In this document: positions 5,619-12,662 of the stretch, one piece after another | How the letters are laid out: each line of letters begins with the position of its first letter | Position numbering within the stretch: position 1 is the first letter of the stretch | DNA from: an uncultured Clostridia bacterium | GTDB lineage: Bacteria > Bacillota > Clostridia > Oscillospirales > Oscillospiraceae | NCBI GenBank assembly: GCA_947177115.1 | Contig: CAMWTG010000053.1 | Location: forward strand, 1 to 12,680 | Length of the DNA: 12,680 nucleotides | Direction of reading: 5' to 3' | Translations under genes and position numbers: made by a program | Notes under the pieces: generated by a model | The model's database searches: none | Told to the model about the DNA's origin: nothing | Seen by the model: the letters and a program-made list of their open reading frames with translations, nothing else

Positions 5619-6071
5619 TTACGCGCTCTGGGCCTCCATGGCCCGCTTGGTCATGACGAACTCATCAATGAGGTTCTCTTCGCTCTTCTGGACGGCCTTG
5701 TTGTAAATGTCCAGCTTCTTCTCCCGCAGCTTCTCAATGGAGGACGTCTCCTTCTTGGCCTCCACCACCTCACTGCGCTTGGCCTCTTCCTGCCTGCGCA
5801 GCTCTGCCAGATGCCGGTGAGCCTCCTCCAGCTGCCGCTCCGAGGAGCGCAGGTACTGCTCATACTTCATGGCGTCCAGGACACTCAGCCCCTCCAGCTT
5901 CCGCTGGTTGAACTCCCCGGACAGCGCCCGGTAGTCCGCCTCCAGCCGCTCGATCAGGTCCTCCTGCCGCTTCACCTGAGCCAGGATGGCCCCGTGCTCG
6001 GCCTGGAGGGAATCCAGAACCTGCTGCTTATAATCCAAAACCGTCTCCAGGGAAAATCGAAATTTCTTCAT
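5619..6071 (-). CDS. fliJ: Flagellar export chaperone/ATPase-stalk protein FliJ
   Basis: FliJ (150 residues, the normal size of about 147) is a cytoplasmic coiled coil that sits in the FliI ATPase ring like a gamma subunit and links it to the FlhA gate; it also helps recycle export chaperones. The start MKKFRFSLETVLDYKQQVLD is the family signature (short F-x-L-x-x-V-L-x-x-K motif). The rest is one charged antiparallel coiled coil with heptad-like Leu spacing, for example LEEAHRHLAELRRQEEAKRS and the closing LIDEFVMTKRAMEAQ. The ATG at 6069-6071 has AGAGAGG about 5 nt upstream. It follows fliI by 31 nt. After its TAA the same frame stays open to 5418, but no sign of readthrough was seen. Confidence 0.93.
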   Translation of the reverse strand: MKKFRFSLETVLDYKQQVLDSLQAEHGAILAQVKRQEDLIERLEADYRALSGEFNQRKLEGLSVLDAMKYEQYLRSSERQLEEAHRHLAELRRQEEAKRSEVVEAKKETSSIEKLREKKLDIYNKAVQKSEENLIDEFVMTKRAMEAQSA

Positions 6072-6102
6072 GTACGCCTCTCTCGTATCTTATGTCCGCC
6101 GG

Positions 6103-7404
6103 TCACTTCATGATCCTCCGCAGCTGCTCCAGGCTCTCATCGTAGGAAAAGCTCTCATTGATGCCCTGCATCAAAAACTGGTTGATGGCATCCATCTTCC
6201 CCAACGCGTGGTCCAGCTTGGGGTTGGTCCCCGACTTGTACGCGCCGATGGACACCAGGTCCGCGTTTTTCTCATACACGCCCATGATGTCCCGCAGCTT
6301 GCTTGCCAGCTGCCGGTGCTCCGGGGAGACGATCTCCACCATCAGACGGGAAATGCTGGCCCCCACGTCAATAGCCGGGAAATGGTTGCTGTTAGCCAGC
6401 TGTCTGGACAACACGATATGGCCGTCCAAAATACCGCGGACCGTATCCGCGATGGGTTCGTTGGTGTCATCGCCCTCCACCAGGACCGTATAGACCCCGG
6501 TGATGGAGCCCTTCTCAAAGTTCCCGCTGCGCTCCAGCAGCTTGGGCATCTCGGCGTACATGGAGGGCGTATACCCTCTGGCTACCGGCGGCTCGCCGAT
6601 GGCCAGGCCAATCTCTCGCTGGGCCATGGCGAAGCGGGTCAGGGAGTCCATCATCAGCAGCACATCGTACCCCTGGTCCCGGAAGTACTCCGCGATGCTG
6701 GTGGCTACGCTGGGGCATTTCATCCGCAGCATAGCGGGCTGGTCGGAGGTGGCCACCACCAGGATGGAGCGGCGCATCCCCTCCTCGCCCAGGTCCTTCT
6801 GCATGAACTCCAACACCTCGCGGCCGCGCTCGCCCACCAGGGCGATGACATTGATGTCCGCCTTTACGTTCTTGGCGATCATGCCCAGCAGGGTGGACTT
6901 ACCCACGCCGGATCCGGCGAAGATGCCGATACGCTGGCCCTTGCCGATGGTCAGAAGGCTGTCAATAGCCTTCACTCCGAACTCCATCCGCTCCCGGATA
7001 GGGGGGCGGGTCATAGGATTTATGTACCCGGAATCAATGGAGAAGGTATCCCCCCGCCCGAAGGGCTCCAACCCATCAATGGGCTGGCCCAGGGCGTTGA
7101 TGACCCTCCCCCGCAGGAAAGGTCCTACCGGCAGCGTCAGCCGCTTGCCGGTGTTGCGGACAAAGTTGCCCGCGCTGATCCCACTCATATTAGCATAAGG
7201 CATGAGTAGAATATGGTCGTTTTTAAACCCCACCACCTCGGCAGGGATCTGGCCGCCGGACTCGTTGGAATAAATGCGGCAGATGTCCCCAATGGCGGCC
7301 CTGCCGCCGGAAGCCTCAATGGACATGCCCACGATGTTTTCAATTTTCCCGGTGCGGCTCATGGTCTCCGCCGACCGGATCTGTGGGATCAACTCGCGGA
7401 ACAT
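6103..7404 (-). CDS. fliI: Flagellum-specific export ATPase FliI
   Basis: FliI (433 residues) is the F1-beta-like ATPase of the flagellar type III export apparatus; ATP hydrolysis helps unfold and feed substrates. Visible parts: an N-terminal beta-barrel-like part (about 18-90); Walker A AGSGVGKST (163-171); GERGREV (191-197) with the catalytic-glutamate region; ATSDQPAMLRMKC (218-230); and Walker B YDVLLMMDSLTRFA ending at Asp253, followed by EIGLAIGEPPVARGYTPSMY and the C-terminal Arg-rich helical domain. All key motifs are intact, so it should be active. The ATG at 7402-7404 has AAAGGA upstream. It starts 13 nt after fliH ends and leads into fliJ by 31 nt, the conserved fliHIJ unit. Confidence 0.97.
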   Translation of the reverse strand: MFRELIPQIRSAETMSRTGKIENIVGMSIEASGGRAAIGDICRIYSNESGGQIPAEVVGFKNDHILLMPYANMSGISAGNFVRNTGKRLTLPVGPFLRGRVINALGQPIDGLEPFGRGDTFSIDSGYINPMTRPPIRERMEFGVKAIDSLLTIGKGQRIGIFAGSGVGKSTLLGMIAKNVKADINVIALVGERGREVLEFMQKDLGEEGMRRSILVVATSDQPAMLRMKCPSVATSIAEYFRDQGYDVLLMMDSLTRFAMAQREIGLAIGEPPVARGYTPSMYAEMPKLLERSGNFEKGSITGVYTVLVEGDDTNEPIADTVRGILDGHIVLSRQLANSNHFPAIDVGASISRLMVEIVSPEHRQLASKLRDIMGVYEKNADLVSIGAYKSGTNPKLDHALGKMDAINQFLMQGINESFSYDESLEQLRRIMK

Positions 7405-7417
7405 GGCTCATCCTTTC

Positions 7418-8287
7418 TCAAAACGCCCCCATCTGGTCCCTGAGCAGGTCCCGGATGTTGGTCATCTGCGTGGACACGCTGGCGTCAATAATCTCCTCGG
7501 GCGTCTCCACAATGCAGGTGCCGCCCTCATCGTCCCCCATGGGGATGATCTTCACATGCTGGCTCAGAGCGCCCAGGGCCGTGGTCAGCGCCGGGGAGAT
7601 CTGGGCCACGCTCTTGGTATCGCAGCCGGAGATATAGATATGTACCCACTCCTGCCGCTTCAGCCGCTCGGTGGCCGTCTGGATCATCCGGACGATCACC
7701 TCGCTGCTGCTCTTCAAACTCACCCGCACCACCTTTTCCGCCACGGCGATGCACAGGTCCAGCAGTTCATCCTGCGATTGGCGTATGACCTCGTCCCGGG
7801 CCATATCCGCCTTCTCCAGGAAAGCCTGCACCTCTTTCTCCAGCCGGGCGGCCACAGCCTCCCGGTCCCGCTGGGCATCGTCCATAGCCTTGGCGGTGCC
7901 CTGGGCGTAGCCCTCCCGGTAGCCCTCGTCCCGGGCTCCCATGCGGATCTCCTCCTGCTCCGCCTTGGCGGCGGCGCGGGCATTGGCCAGCAGCTGCTCG
8001 GCCTCCTCCCGGGCCTGTTTGAGGATCAGCTCCGCCTGGAGCTGGGCGTACTGCACGGGACCGCCGGTCTTCTCCGGCGGGGGAGCATCACCGGCTTCCG
8101 CCGGTTCTTCTTCTCCGGCCTCGCCGCTTTCCGGACTCTCCTCCCCGGGCGGGGAAGAGGCATCCTCCGCGGGAACCTCCTCCTCCGGGTCCTCCCCGCC
8201 GGGCAGCTCATCATCCAGCTGGAGCAGCTCGGCATCGGGGAATTCGTAGGCCTTGGCATCCAGCAGGCCCTTGAAAATATTACGCAA
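7418..8287 (-). CDS. fliH: Flagellar assembly protein FliH (ATPase regulator)
   Basis: FliH dimers bind FliI, restrain its ATPase and dock it to the C ring. The protein has 289 residues, somewhat longer than the common 230-250, because residues 25-75 are a Pro/Glu/Asp/Ser-rich acidic linker. After it come a coiled coil (about 80-165) with the family Gly repeat GARDEGYREGYAQGTAKAMD and a C-terminal domain with EKVVRVSLKSSSEVI and GGTCIVETPEEIIDASVSTQ, as in FliH/YscL proteins. The start is TTG at 8285-8287, overlapping the fliG stop by 8 nt, with AAAGGA upstream; this suggests translational coupling and modest initiation. No in-frame ATG fits better. It is followed by fliI after 13 nt. Confidence 0.93.
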   Translation of the reverse strand: MRNIFKGLLDAKAYEFPDAELLQLDDELPGGEDPEEEVPAEDASSPPGEESPESGEAGEEEPAEAGDAPPPEKTGGPVQYAQLQAELILKQAREEAEQLLANARAAAKAEQEEIRMGARDEGYREGYAQGTAKAMDDAQRDREAVAARLEKEVQAFLEKADMARDEVIRQSQDELLDLCIAVAEKVVRVSLKSSSEVIVRMIQTATERLKRQEWVHIYISGCDTKSVAQISPALTTALGALSQHVKIIPMGDDEGGTCIVETPEEIIDASVSTQMTNIRDLLRDQMGAF

Positions 8288-9317
8288 TGATATCGTCCTT
8301 TCCGCCCTTCAGGATCACGATCTCGTTCTTCTCCTCCAGGTCGCGGATGACGCTCACAATCCTCTGCTGGGCATCCTCCACGTCCTTCATGCGGACATTG
8401 GTCGTGATCTCCAGATCGTCCCGGATGCTCTCCGCCATACGGGCGGACATATTCATGAACAGCTTGTTGGACACATCGCCGTTGGCGCTCTTCAGCGCCA
8501 GCACCAGATCTCTCGGGTCGCAGTCGCGGACGAAGCGCTGGACGGACCGGTCATCCATAGTGACGATGTCCTCGAAGACGAACATCCTCTTGCGGATCTC
8601 ATCGGCCAGGTCGGCGTTGTCCACGCCCAGCCGGTCGAAGATGGCCTTCTCGCTGGAGCGGTCCAGGTTGTTCATGATGCCGGCCACGTAGTCAATGCCG
8701 CCCACCTTGACATTGGAGGTGGTAAGCATGCTGGAGAACTTCTTCTCCATCTCCGCCTCGATGATCTTGATAGCGGCTGGGGAGGCGCTCTCCATAGTGG
8801 CAATAGATTCCACCACACGCACCTGCCGCTCTGGCGGCAGCTGCTCGATCACGCCGGCAGCCTTGCTGGGGTCCACGTAGCTGAGGACCAGAGCCATGGT
8901 CTGGGGCCGCTCGTTCTGGAGGGCGGAGTAGAGGCTCTTCACATCCGCCTTGTCCAGGAAAGCGAACTCCCGGTTCTTCAGGCTCTTGGTCACCTTCTCC
9001 AGCAAGCTGGTGGCCGTTGCCACACCGAAGGCCTTCTCCAGCACCGTCCGGGCGTATTCCAGCCCGCCCTCGGTGACCGCCTTCTGGGTCATGCAGTTTT
9101 GGTAGAACTCGCTGAGCACGTCCTCGGTCTGCTGGGAATCCAGCATCCCCAGACGGGCCACCTCCAGCGTCAGGGTCTCCAGGTCAGAGGGCTCCACATA
9201 CTGGTAGATAAGGGACGCCTTCTCCGCCCCCAGGGAGACGACAACGGCGGCGGCCTTCTGGGGTCCGGTCAGTTCAGGCTTTGTTACTTCCTTCACAGCT
9301 TCAGCCATTGTCGTCAT
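8280..9317 (-). CDS. fliG: Flagellar motor switch protein FliG
   Basis: FliG is the rotor protein at the base of the MS ring that MotA pushes on, and it takes part in switching direction. Length is 345 residues, normal for the family. The N-terminal domain (about 15-105) binds FliF; the middle domain has NERPQTMALVLSYVDP (135-150) where most proteins read EHPQ, so His is Arg here; the C-terminal domain carries MFVFEDIVTMDDRSVQRFV (245-263) and DVEDAQQRIVSVIRDLEE, then the ending DDIIA. Charged residues of the torque helix are present. ATG at 9317 (overlapping fliF by 17 nt) is used here; ATG at 9308 has a better distance from AGGAGGAG, so the true start may be three codons later. The gene overlaps fliH. 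Confidence 0.96.
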   Translation of the reverse strand: MTTMAEAVKEVTKPELTGPQKAAAVVVSLGAEKASLIYQYVEPSDLETLTLEVARLGMLDSQQTEDVLSEFYQNCMTQKAVTEGGLEYARTVLEKAFGVATATSLLEKVTKSLKNREFAFLDKADVKSLYSALQNERPQTMALVLSYVDPSKAAGVIEQLPPERQVRVVESIATMESASPAAIKIIEAEMEKKFSSMLTTSNVKVGGIDYVAGIMNNLDRSSEKAIFDRLGVDNADLADEIRKRMFVFEDIVTMDDRSVQRFVRDCDPRDLVLALKSANGDVSNKLFMNMSARMAESIRDDLEITTNVRMKDVEDAQQRIVSVIRDLEEKNEIVILKGGKDDIIA

Positions 9318-10968
9318 CTCCTCCTCTCAGCCAGTTCTTAAGCATGATAGCCGCCACTTCGGGATTGTTCTGCACGAACTGGCGCACTGCCTTACGCAGC
9401 TCCATACTCTTCTCTGTATTGATTTCCATGATATCCGCGCCGGATGTGGGCGGCGGGACCTCGCCCTCCTCGCCCAGAGGCGGCACGATGCCAAGCTCGC
9501 TGAGGGCCCCGGAAGCGCCCAGTTCGCTGAGCTGCTCCTGAATAATCCGCTGGTCCTCTTCCTCCTGCTGCTTTTTCTTCTTCTTCCGGATACTGATAAT
9601 CACCACGATCAGGATGATAATCAGCAGCAGCGCGGCGGCGGCGATGATCACATAAGGCACATACTCCTGCGGGATCAGGCCGGACCGGACCTCCGGCTCA
9701 GGCTCCACCGGGAAGGCCGCGATCAGGATGCTGACCTTGTCCTCCGGGATCTCCCCGCTGACGTTGCCCGCCATGGCCACATGATGCTGCAGCTGTTCCA
9801 CGTCCACGCCGGCGCCAGGATTGGCATTGGCATTGATGGTGACGGCAATAGACACATCCGAGACGGTGGGAGCCAGGAACTCTATCTGCTCCTTGGTTTC
9901 ATCGATATTGTTGTCCCGCTCGTAGGAGGACACTATCCCATCATTGTCCTGGGTATCCTGGGCCAAATCCTGCACATAGGTGGGGATATCGGAATCGCTG
10001 GTAGTACCAGGCACGCCGCCCACCAGCTGATAGCCGTCACGGGTCAGGGCATAGTAGCCCAGCTCGTGGCCGATCAGGCCGCCGTTCTCATAGGAACCCT
10101 CCGGCTGATGGTAGTAGGTAGATTCGGTATACCGCCGGCTCACGTCCACGCTGACGCCCACGGCCACCTGCACGTTGTCCTCTCCATACAGGCCGTCCAG
10201 CACATGCTTGACCTGGGTGCGGATGCGGTTGGCGGTCCGCTCCTCCAGGACCCGCTGGAGCTCCAGGGAATCACTGGCGGACGCCTCGGAACCGCCGGTA
10301 TAGGTATTGCCGATGTTATCAACGATACCCACATCGTCAATGGTCATGCCGGACCATGCCTTGCTGACCATCAGGCGGATGCCTTCGGCCTGCTGCTCGC
10401 TCAGGGTCTGGCCGCTACGCATCGTTACCTTTACGTAGGCGCTGGTTGCTGTGGAGATGTCCTCCAGCACGTAGACGCGGCTCTCACCCGGCGTGATCTT
10501 CACGGAGGCGTCCAGCACGTTGGTCATGGTACGGATATTTGTCTCCAGCTGTTCCTGAACAGCAATCAGATAGGCTGTCTCCCGCTCGGAATTGGTGGAC
10601 ATGGTCCCCACATGTTCCCAGTAGCTGCCGTACAGGCTGGCGTTCTTGGGGTAGCCCTGCTGGGCCAGCTGGGCGATCAGGGAGGCATACTGGGTGTTGG
10701 GCACCATGATGGCATTGTTCACCACCTGGTAGTCCGTGAAGCCGCTGTTCTGGAGATAGGTGGTGACCTCCTGGATCTCCGAGGGCGTCATATCCTGATA
10801 CAGCTCCGTATAGGGCTTGTTATTGGCCGTCACCGCCAGCGCCACAATAGCAATCAGGATCACAGCCAGGGCGGCGGCCAGTATAATGCGCAATTTCTTG
10901 CTCATGTTTTTGAAAAAGTCCTTGACTTTTTCAAAAAGACCTTTCAGCTTTGAGGTATCCACAGGCAA
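9301..10968 (-). CDS. fliF: Flagellar MS-ring protein FliF
   Basis: FliF (555 residues, the normal range) forms the MS ring in the membrane, the base on which rotor and export gate assemble. The first membrane helix is about residues 27-48 (RIILAAALAVILIAIVALAV) and the second about 437-460, followed by a Lys/Gln/Glu stretch. Between them are the ring-building domains: an N-terminal one with YTELYQDMTPSEIQEVTTYL, then YPKNASLYGSYWEH, a central DASVKITPGESRVYVLED, and a middle loop about 280-365. The last 40 residues, with SMELRKAVRQFVQNNPEVAA, are the FliG-binding tail. The frame starts at TTG (10966-10968); GTG two codons later is also possible, and the ribosome site is weak (AAGGG or GGGG). 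It overlaps fliG at its end. Confidence 0.96.
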   Translation of the reverse strand: MPVDTSKLKGLFEKVKDFFKNMSKKLRIILAAALAVILIAIVALAVTANNKPYTELYQDMTPSEIQEVTTYLQNSGFTDYQVVNNAIMVPNTQYASLIAQLAQQGYPKNASLYGSYWEHVGTMSTNSERETAYLIAVQEQLETNIRTMTNVLDASVKITPGESRVYVLEDISTATSAYVKVTMRSGQTLSEQQAEGIRLMVSKAWSGMTIDDVGIVDNIGNTYTGGSEASASDSLELQRVLEERTANRIRTQVKHVLDGLYGEDNVQVAVGVSVDVSRRYTESTYYHQPEGSYENGGLIGHELGYYALTRDGYQLVGGVPGTTSDSDIPTYVQDLAQDTQDNDGIVSSYERDNNIDETKEQIEFLAPTVSDVSIAVTINANANPGAGVDVEQLQHHVAMAGNVSGEIPEDKVSILIAAFPVEPEPEVRSGLIPQEYVPYVIIAAAALLLIIILIVVIISIRKKKKKQQEEEDQRIIQEQLSELGASGALSELGIVPPLGEEGEVPPPTSGADIMEINTEKSMELRKAVRQFVQNNPEVAAIMLKNWLRGGDDDNG

Positions 10969-11006
10969 TTTCCCCGGCCCTTTCTATGAAATGAAGGCAC
11001 TCATCC

Positions 11007-11318
11007 TTACAGGCTGATGCGGCTGAGTTCGCTGTAGGCGCTCAGCGCCTTGTCACGCAGCTGCACGAACAGCGCCATAGACGCCTCCGCCTTGCTGGCG
11101 GCAATGCTCAGCTCCACGGGGTTGTCCAGCTGCCCGGTGGACAGCAGGTACTCCTTCTTGGCCACATCGTCCTCGCTTTCGCGGACGTTGTCTATCACGG
11201 CCTGGAACACATCCTTGAAAACCGAGCCCTCCGATGCCTTGGGCCGCTGAACGGCCTCGGTCTGCCGGACGGGAAAAGTCTCCCACAGTGGGGATATCCG
11301 CTGAAAATTTGTATTCAT
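11007..11318 (-). CDS. fliE: Flagellar hook-basal body protein FliE
   Basis: FliE (103 residues, usual for the family) joins the MS ring to the proximal rod and is exported early, helping to open the export gate. The family C-terminal half is clear: SVFKDVFQAVIDNVRESED, DNPVELSIAASKAEASMALF and VQLRDKALSAYSELSRISL, with the conserved helix pattern and an Arg near the end. The ATG at 11316-11318 has GGAGG 7 nt upstream; the further in-frame ATG at 11402 would add 28 unrelated residues. A 142-nt gap with two dyads separates it from flgC, and fliF begins 38 nt after it. Confidence 0.95.
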   Translation of the reverse strand: MNTNFQRISPLWETFPVRQTEAVQRPKASEGSVFKDVFQAVIDNVRESEDDVAKKEYLLSTGQLDNPVELSIAASKAEASMALFVQLRDKALSAYSELSRISL

Positions 11319-11346
11319 AGCGCTTCCTCCAAAGGCTGTAAACTTT

Positions 11347-11386
11347 ATGGAAAACAACGGTAAACTGCGGCTGGGTGTTTTTCCAT
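11347..11386 (-). other. 8-bp inverted repeat upstream of fliE
   Basis: ATGGAAAA (11347-11354) and TTTTCCAT (11379-11386) are perfect 8-bp arms with a 24-nt spacer, extendable by two pairs with a one-base bulge. It ends about 16 nt before the GGAGG site of fliE. It could be an RNA stem or, being AT-rich and palindromic, a protein-binding site. No promoter was recognised beside it. Confidence 0.5.
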
Positions 11387-11408
11387 CTCTCCCAAAACGC
11401 ACAGAATA

Positions 11409-11447
11409 GGGTCAGCCAACCACTTCAACTTTTGATCAGCCTGACCC
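11409..11447 (-). other. 7-bp inverted repeat just after flgC
   Basis: GGGTCAG (11409-11415) and CTGACCC (11441-11447) pair perfectly with a 25-nt loop, 13 nt after the flgC stop codon. In the transcribed direction it is followed by TATTCTGTGCGTTTT, too mixed for a clear terminator. Partial attenuation or 3' protection of flgB-flgC mRNA is possible. Confidence 0.45.
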
Positions 11448-11460
11448 ATATTCGTTATCT

Positions 11461-11934
11461 CTATCTACCGATCTCCAGGCCCGAGCTGACTACGCTCTTC
11501 AGCACGTTAAAGGCGGTAACATTGGCAGAGTATGCCTGACTGGCAGCCATGGCATCGGTGATCTCCTTCACCAGATCCACGTTGGGCAGCTCCACATACC
11601 CCTCCTCATTGGCGTCCGGGTCTGTAGGGTCGTACTTCAGCTTGAAGTCCGATGGATCCTCTGCAATCTCCACCACTCTCACGCCTCCGGTGGTTTCATA
11701 GCCCGCATTGCTCACCTGGCCGTTCAGCCGGAACTGCGCCTCGGCCATCGCCTGACGGAAGGTGTTCCGGTCGCCGTCCTGGGCCTGGAACACCACCACC
11801 TTCCGGCGGTAGGGGCCGCCTTCTCCGGTGCGGGTGGTGTTGATGTTGGTCACGTTCTCGGAAATCACATCCAGCCGCAGATGCTGTGCCGTGATACCGG
11901 AACCGATGATGTTCATGGTACTGAGAAATGACAT
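11461..11934 (-). CDS. flgC: Flagellar proximal rod protein FlgC
   Basis: FlgC is a proximal rod subunit exported by the type III apparatus. The 157-residue protein is slightly longer than the common 130-150. It starts MSFLSTMNIIGSGITAQHLR and continues DVISENVTNINTTRT, the rod-protein N-terminal motif, and includes GGPYRRKVVVFQ; the C-terminal half has GYVELPNVDLVKEITDAMAA and SQAYSANVTAFNVLKS, diagnostic for FlgC. The ATG at 11932-11934 has AAAGGAG 8 nt upstream. It follows flgB by 57 nt with a hairpin in the gap. Confidence 0.97.
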   Translation of the reverse strand: MSFLSTMNIIGSGITAQHLRLDVISENVTNINTTRTGEGGPYRRKVVVFQAQDGDRNTFRQAMAEAQFRLNGQVSNAGYETTGGVRVVEIAEDPSDFKLKYDPTDPDANEEGYVELPNVDLVKEITDAMAASQAYSANVTAFNVLKSVVSSGLEIGR

Positions 11935-11957
11935 AGACGCTCTCCTTTATCTCTGCG

Positions 11958-11976
11958 GCCCCGCCTCCGGCAGGGC
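11958..11976 (-). other. 8-bp stem-loop between flgB and flgC
   Basis: In the minus-strand RNA GCCCTGCC and GGCGGGGC pair over 8 positions with a 3-nt loop; one pair is U-G, which would be a C-A mismatch on the plus strand. It lies between the flgB stop (11992) and the flgC ribosome site. No U run follows. It fits the same pattern as the other gap hairpins of the operon. Confidence 0.6.
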
Positions 11977-11991
11977 TTTCCCATGCTCTTC

Positions 11992-12396
11992 TTACTGTCC
12001 GCGGATCGCCATCAGCAGCCGTGACATATCGCTGCTGATCGCCCGGTAGACATGCTGCACCTGATAGGCGTTGCGCACCAACTCAATGGACTGCTCGGAA
12101 ACATTCACACCGTTTTCGTCCATCCGGGCGGATTCGTCCCAGGCGGTGTGGACCACCGGAACAGCGCTGGACAGCGTATCCCGCATGGTAACGCCGGTAG
12201 CCCCCGTGGCGGTGCTGCTTCGGGCCGCCTGCCGGATCTGAGAGCGCAGGGCCTCTTCAAAGGTAACATATTTGACCTTGTAGTTAGGGGTCTCCGCATT
12301 GGAGATGTTATCCAGGATCGCCTGCTGCTTCACCCAGTTGAAATTTGCCGCTCGTTCCAGCATGATCATGGAGTTGGATGTAAAGAAATTTGACAT
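11992..12396 (-). CDS. flgB: Flagellar proximal rod protein FlgB
   Basis: FlgB is the first rod subunit next to FliE and is exported early. The protein has 134 residues, the normal size. The N-terminal region has MIMLERAANFNWVKQQAILD then NISNAETPNYK, the family signature, and the C-terminal helix has VSEQSIELVRNAYQVQHVYR followed by AISSDMSRLLMAIRGQ. There is no Sec signal. The ATG at 12394-12396 has GGAGG 8 nt upstream and matches the family start; an in-frame ATG at 12453 would add 19 unrelated residues. It is the first gene of the transcript and lies behind a long structured leader. Confidence 0.96.
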   Translation of the reverse strand: MSNFFTSNSMIMLERAANFNWVKQQAILDNISNAETPNYKVKYVTFEEALRSQIRQAARSSTATGATGVTMRDTLSSAVPVVHTAWDESARMDENGVNVSEQSIELVRNAYQVQHVYRAISSDMSRLLMAIRGQ

Positions 12397-12543
12397 ATCG
12401 CGTTCCTCCATTCTATTGGCAGCGCCTCCCGGCCTTCTGCCCGGAAAGGCCAAAACCCACCTGTCCCAAGGGGCATGACCCTTTTACCGCGAGCGGATGG
12501 GCGCGGCCTGTGCCGTCCGCCCACTATGTAGGGATTCGCAACC
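12397..12543 (-). promoter_or_regulatory. Structured 5' leader of the flagellar transcript
   Basis: If transcription begins about 7 nt after the -10 box, the leader before flgB is about 147 nt, with no gene in it. It holds three possible stems: 12498-12503 with 12518-12523 (TGGGCG/CGCCCA, with an inner GGC/GCC stem; an alternative GCGGA/TCCGC pairing uses 12493-12497 and 12516-12520); 12468-12472 with 12479-12483 (AAGGG/CCCTT); and 12427-12455. No U-rich terminator follows any stem and no known riboswitch class was recognised. The alternative pairings would allow two folds. Confidence 0.45.
12427..12455 (-). other. Leader stem-loop nearest the flgB ribosome site
   Basis: GGCCTT (12431-12436) and AAGGCC (12446-12451) form a perfect 6-bp stem with a 9-nt loop. 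In the minus-strand RNA three U-G pairs and one U-A pair extend it to 12427 and 12455. It lies about 20 nt upstream of the GGAGG site of flgB. Confidence 0.45.
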
Positions 12544-12549
12544 AGGAAT

Positions 12550-12578
12550 AGTATAATACATTTTCCTCTCAGGTGCAA
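12550..12578 (-). promoter_or_regulatory. Sigma-A-type promoter for the flagellar operon
   Basis: In transcribed orientation the -35 box is TTGCAC (12573-12578), the spacer 17 bp and the -10 box TATACT (12550-12555), close to TTGACA-17-TATAAT. The likely start point is near 12543. The placement ahead of flgB, in AT-rich DNA unlike the GC-rich genes, fits the main promoter of the whole cluster. No sigma-28 or sigma-54 motif was found in the same region. Confidence 0.75.
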
Positions 12579-12637
12579 GCTAAAAATCTAAAATTGTCGA
12601 ATGTGTCTATAATCCGTCGTTTCCCGCTGATATATTT

Positions 12638-12662
12638 TGACAGATTTCCAGTAAATTTGTCA
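12638..12662. promoter_or_regulatory. Imperfect 10-bp dyad upstream of the operon promoter, possible operator
   Basis: TGACAGATTT (12638-12647) and AAATTTGTCA (12653-12662) are inverted with a 5-bp spacer and match at 9 of 10 positions. The dyad is about 60 bp upstream of the -35 box, in the activator-site range. The surrounding 12579-12680 stretch is AT-rich and shows no gene. The regulator cannot be named from sequence. Confidence 0.5.

Noticed and set aside
11387..11460. Sigma-54 or sigma-28 promoter in the flgC-fliE gap
   Set aside because: A TTGGC-like stretch exists but lacks the matching GC element at the required spacing, and no TAAA-N15-GCCGATAA pattern was found.
12608..12613. TATAAT on the plus strand as a divergent promoter
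   Set aside because: No -35-like hexamer lies 16-18 bp upstream; TTGTCG at 12594-12599 is only 8 bp away.
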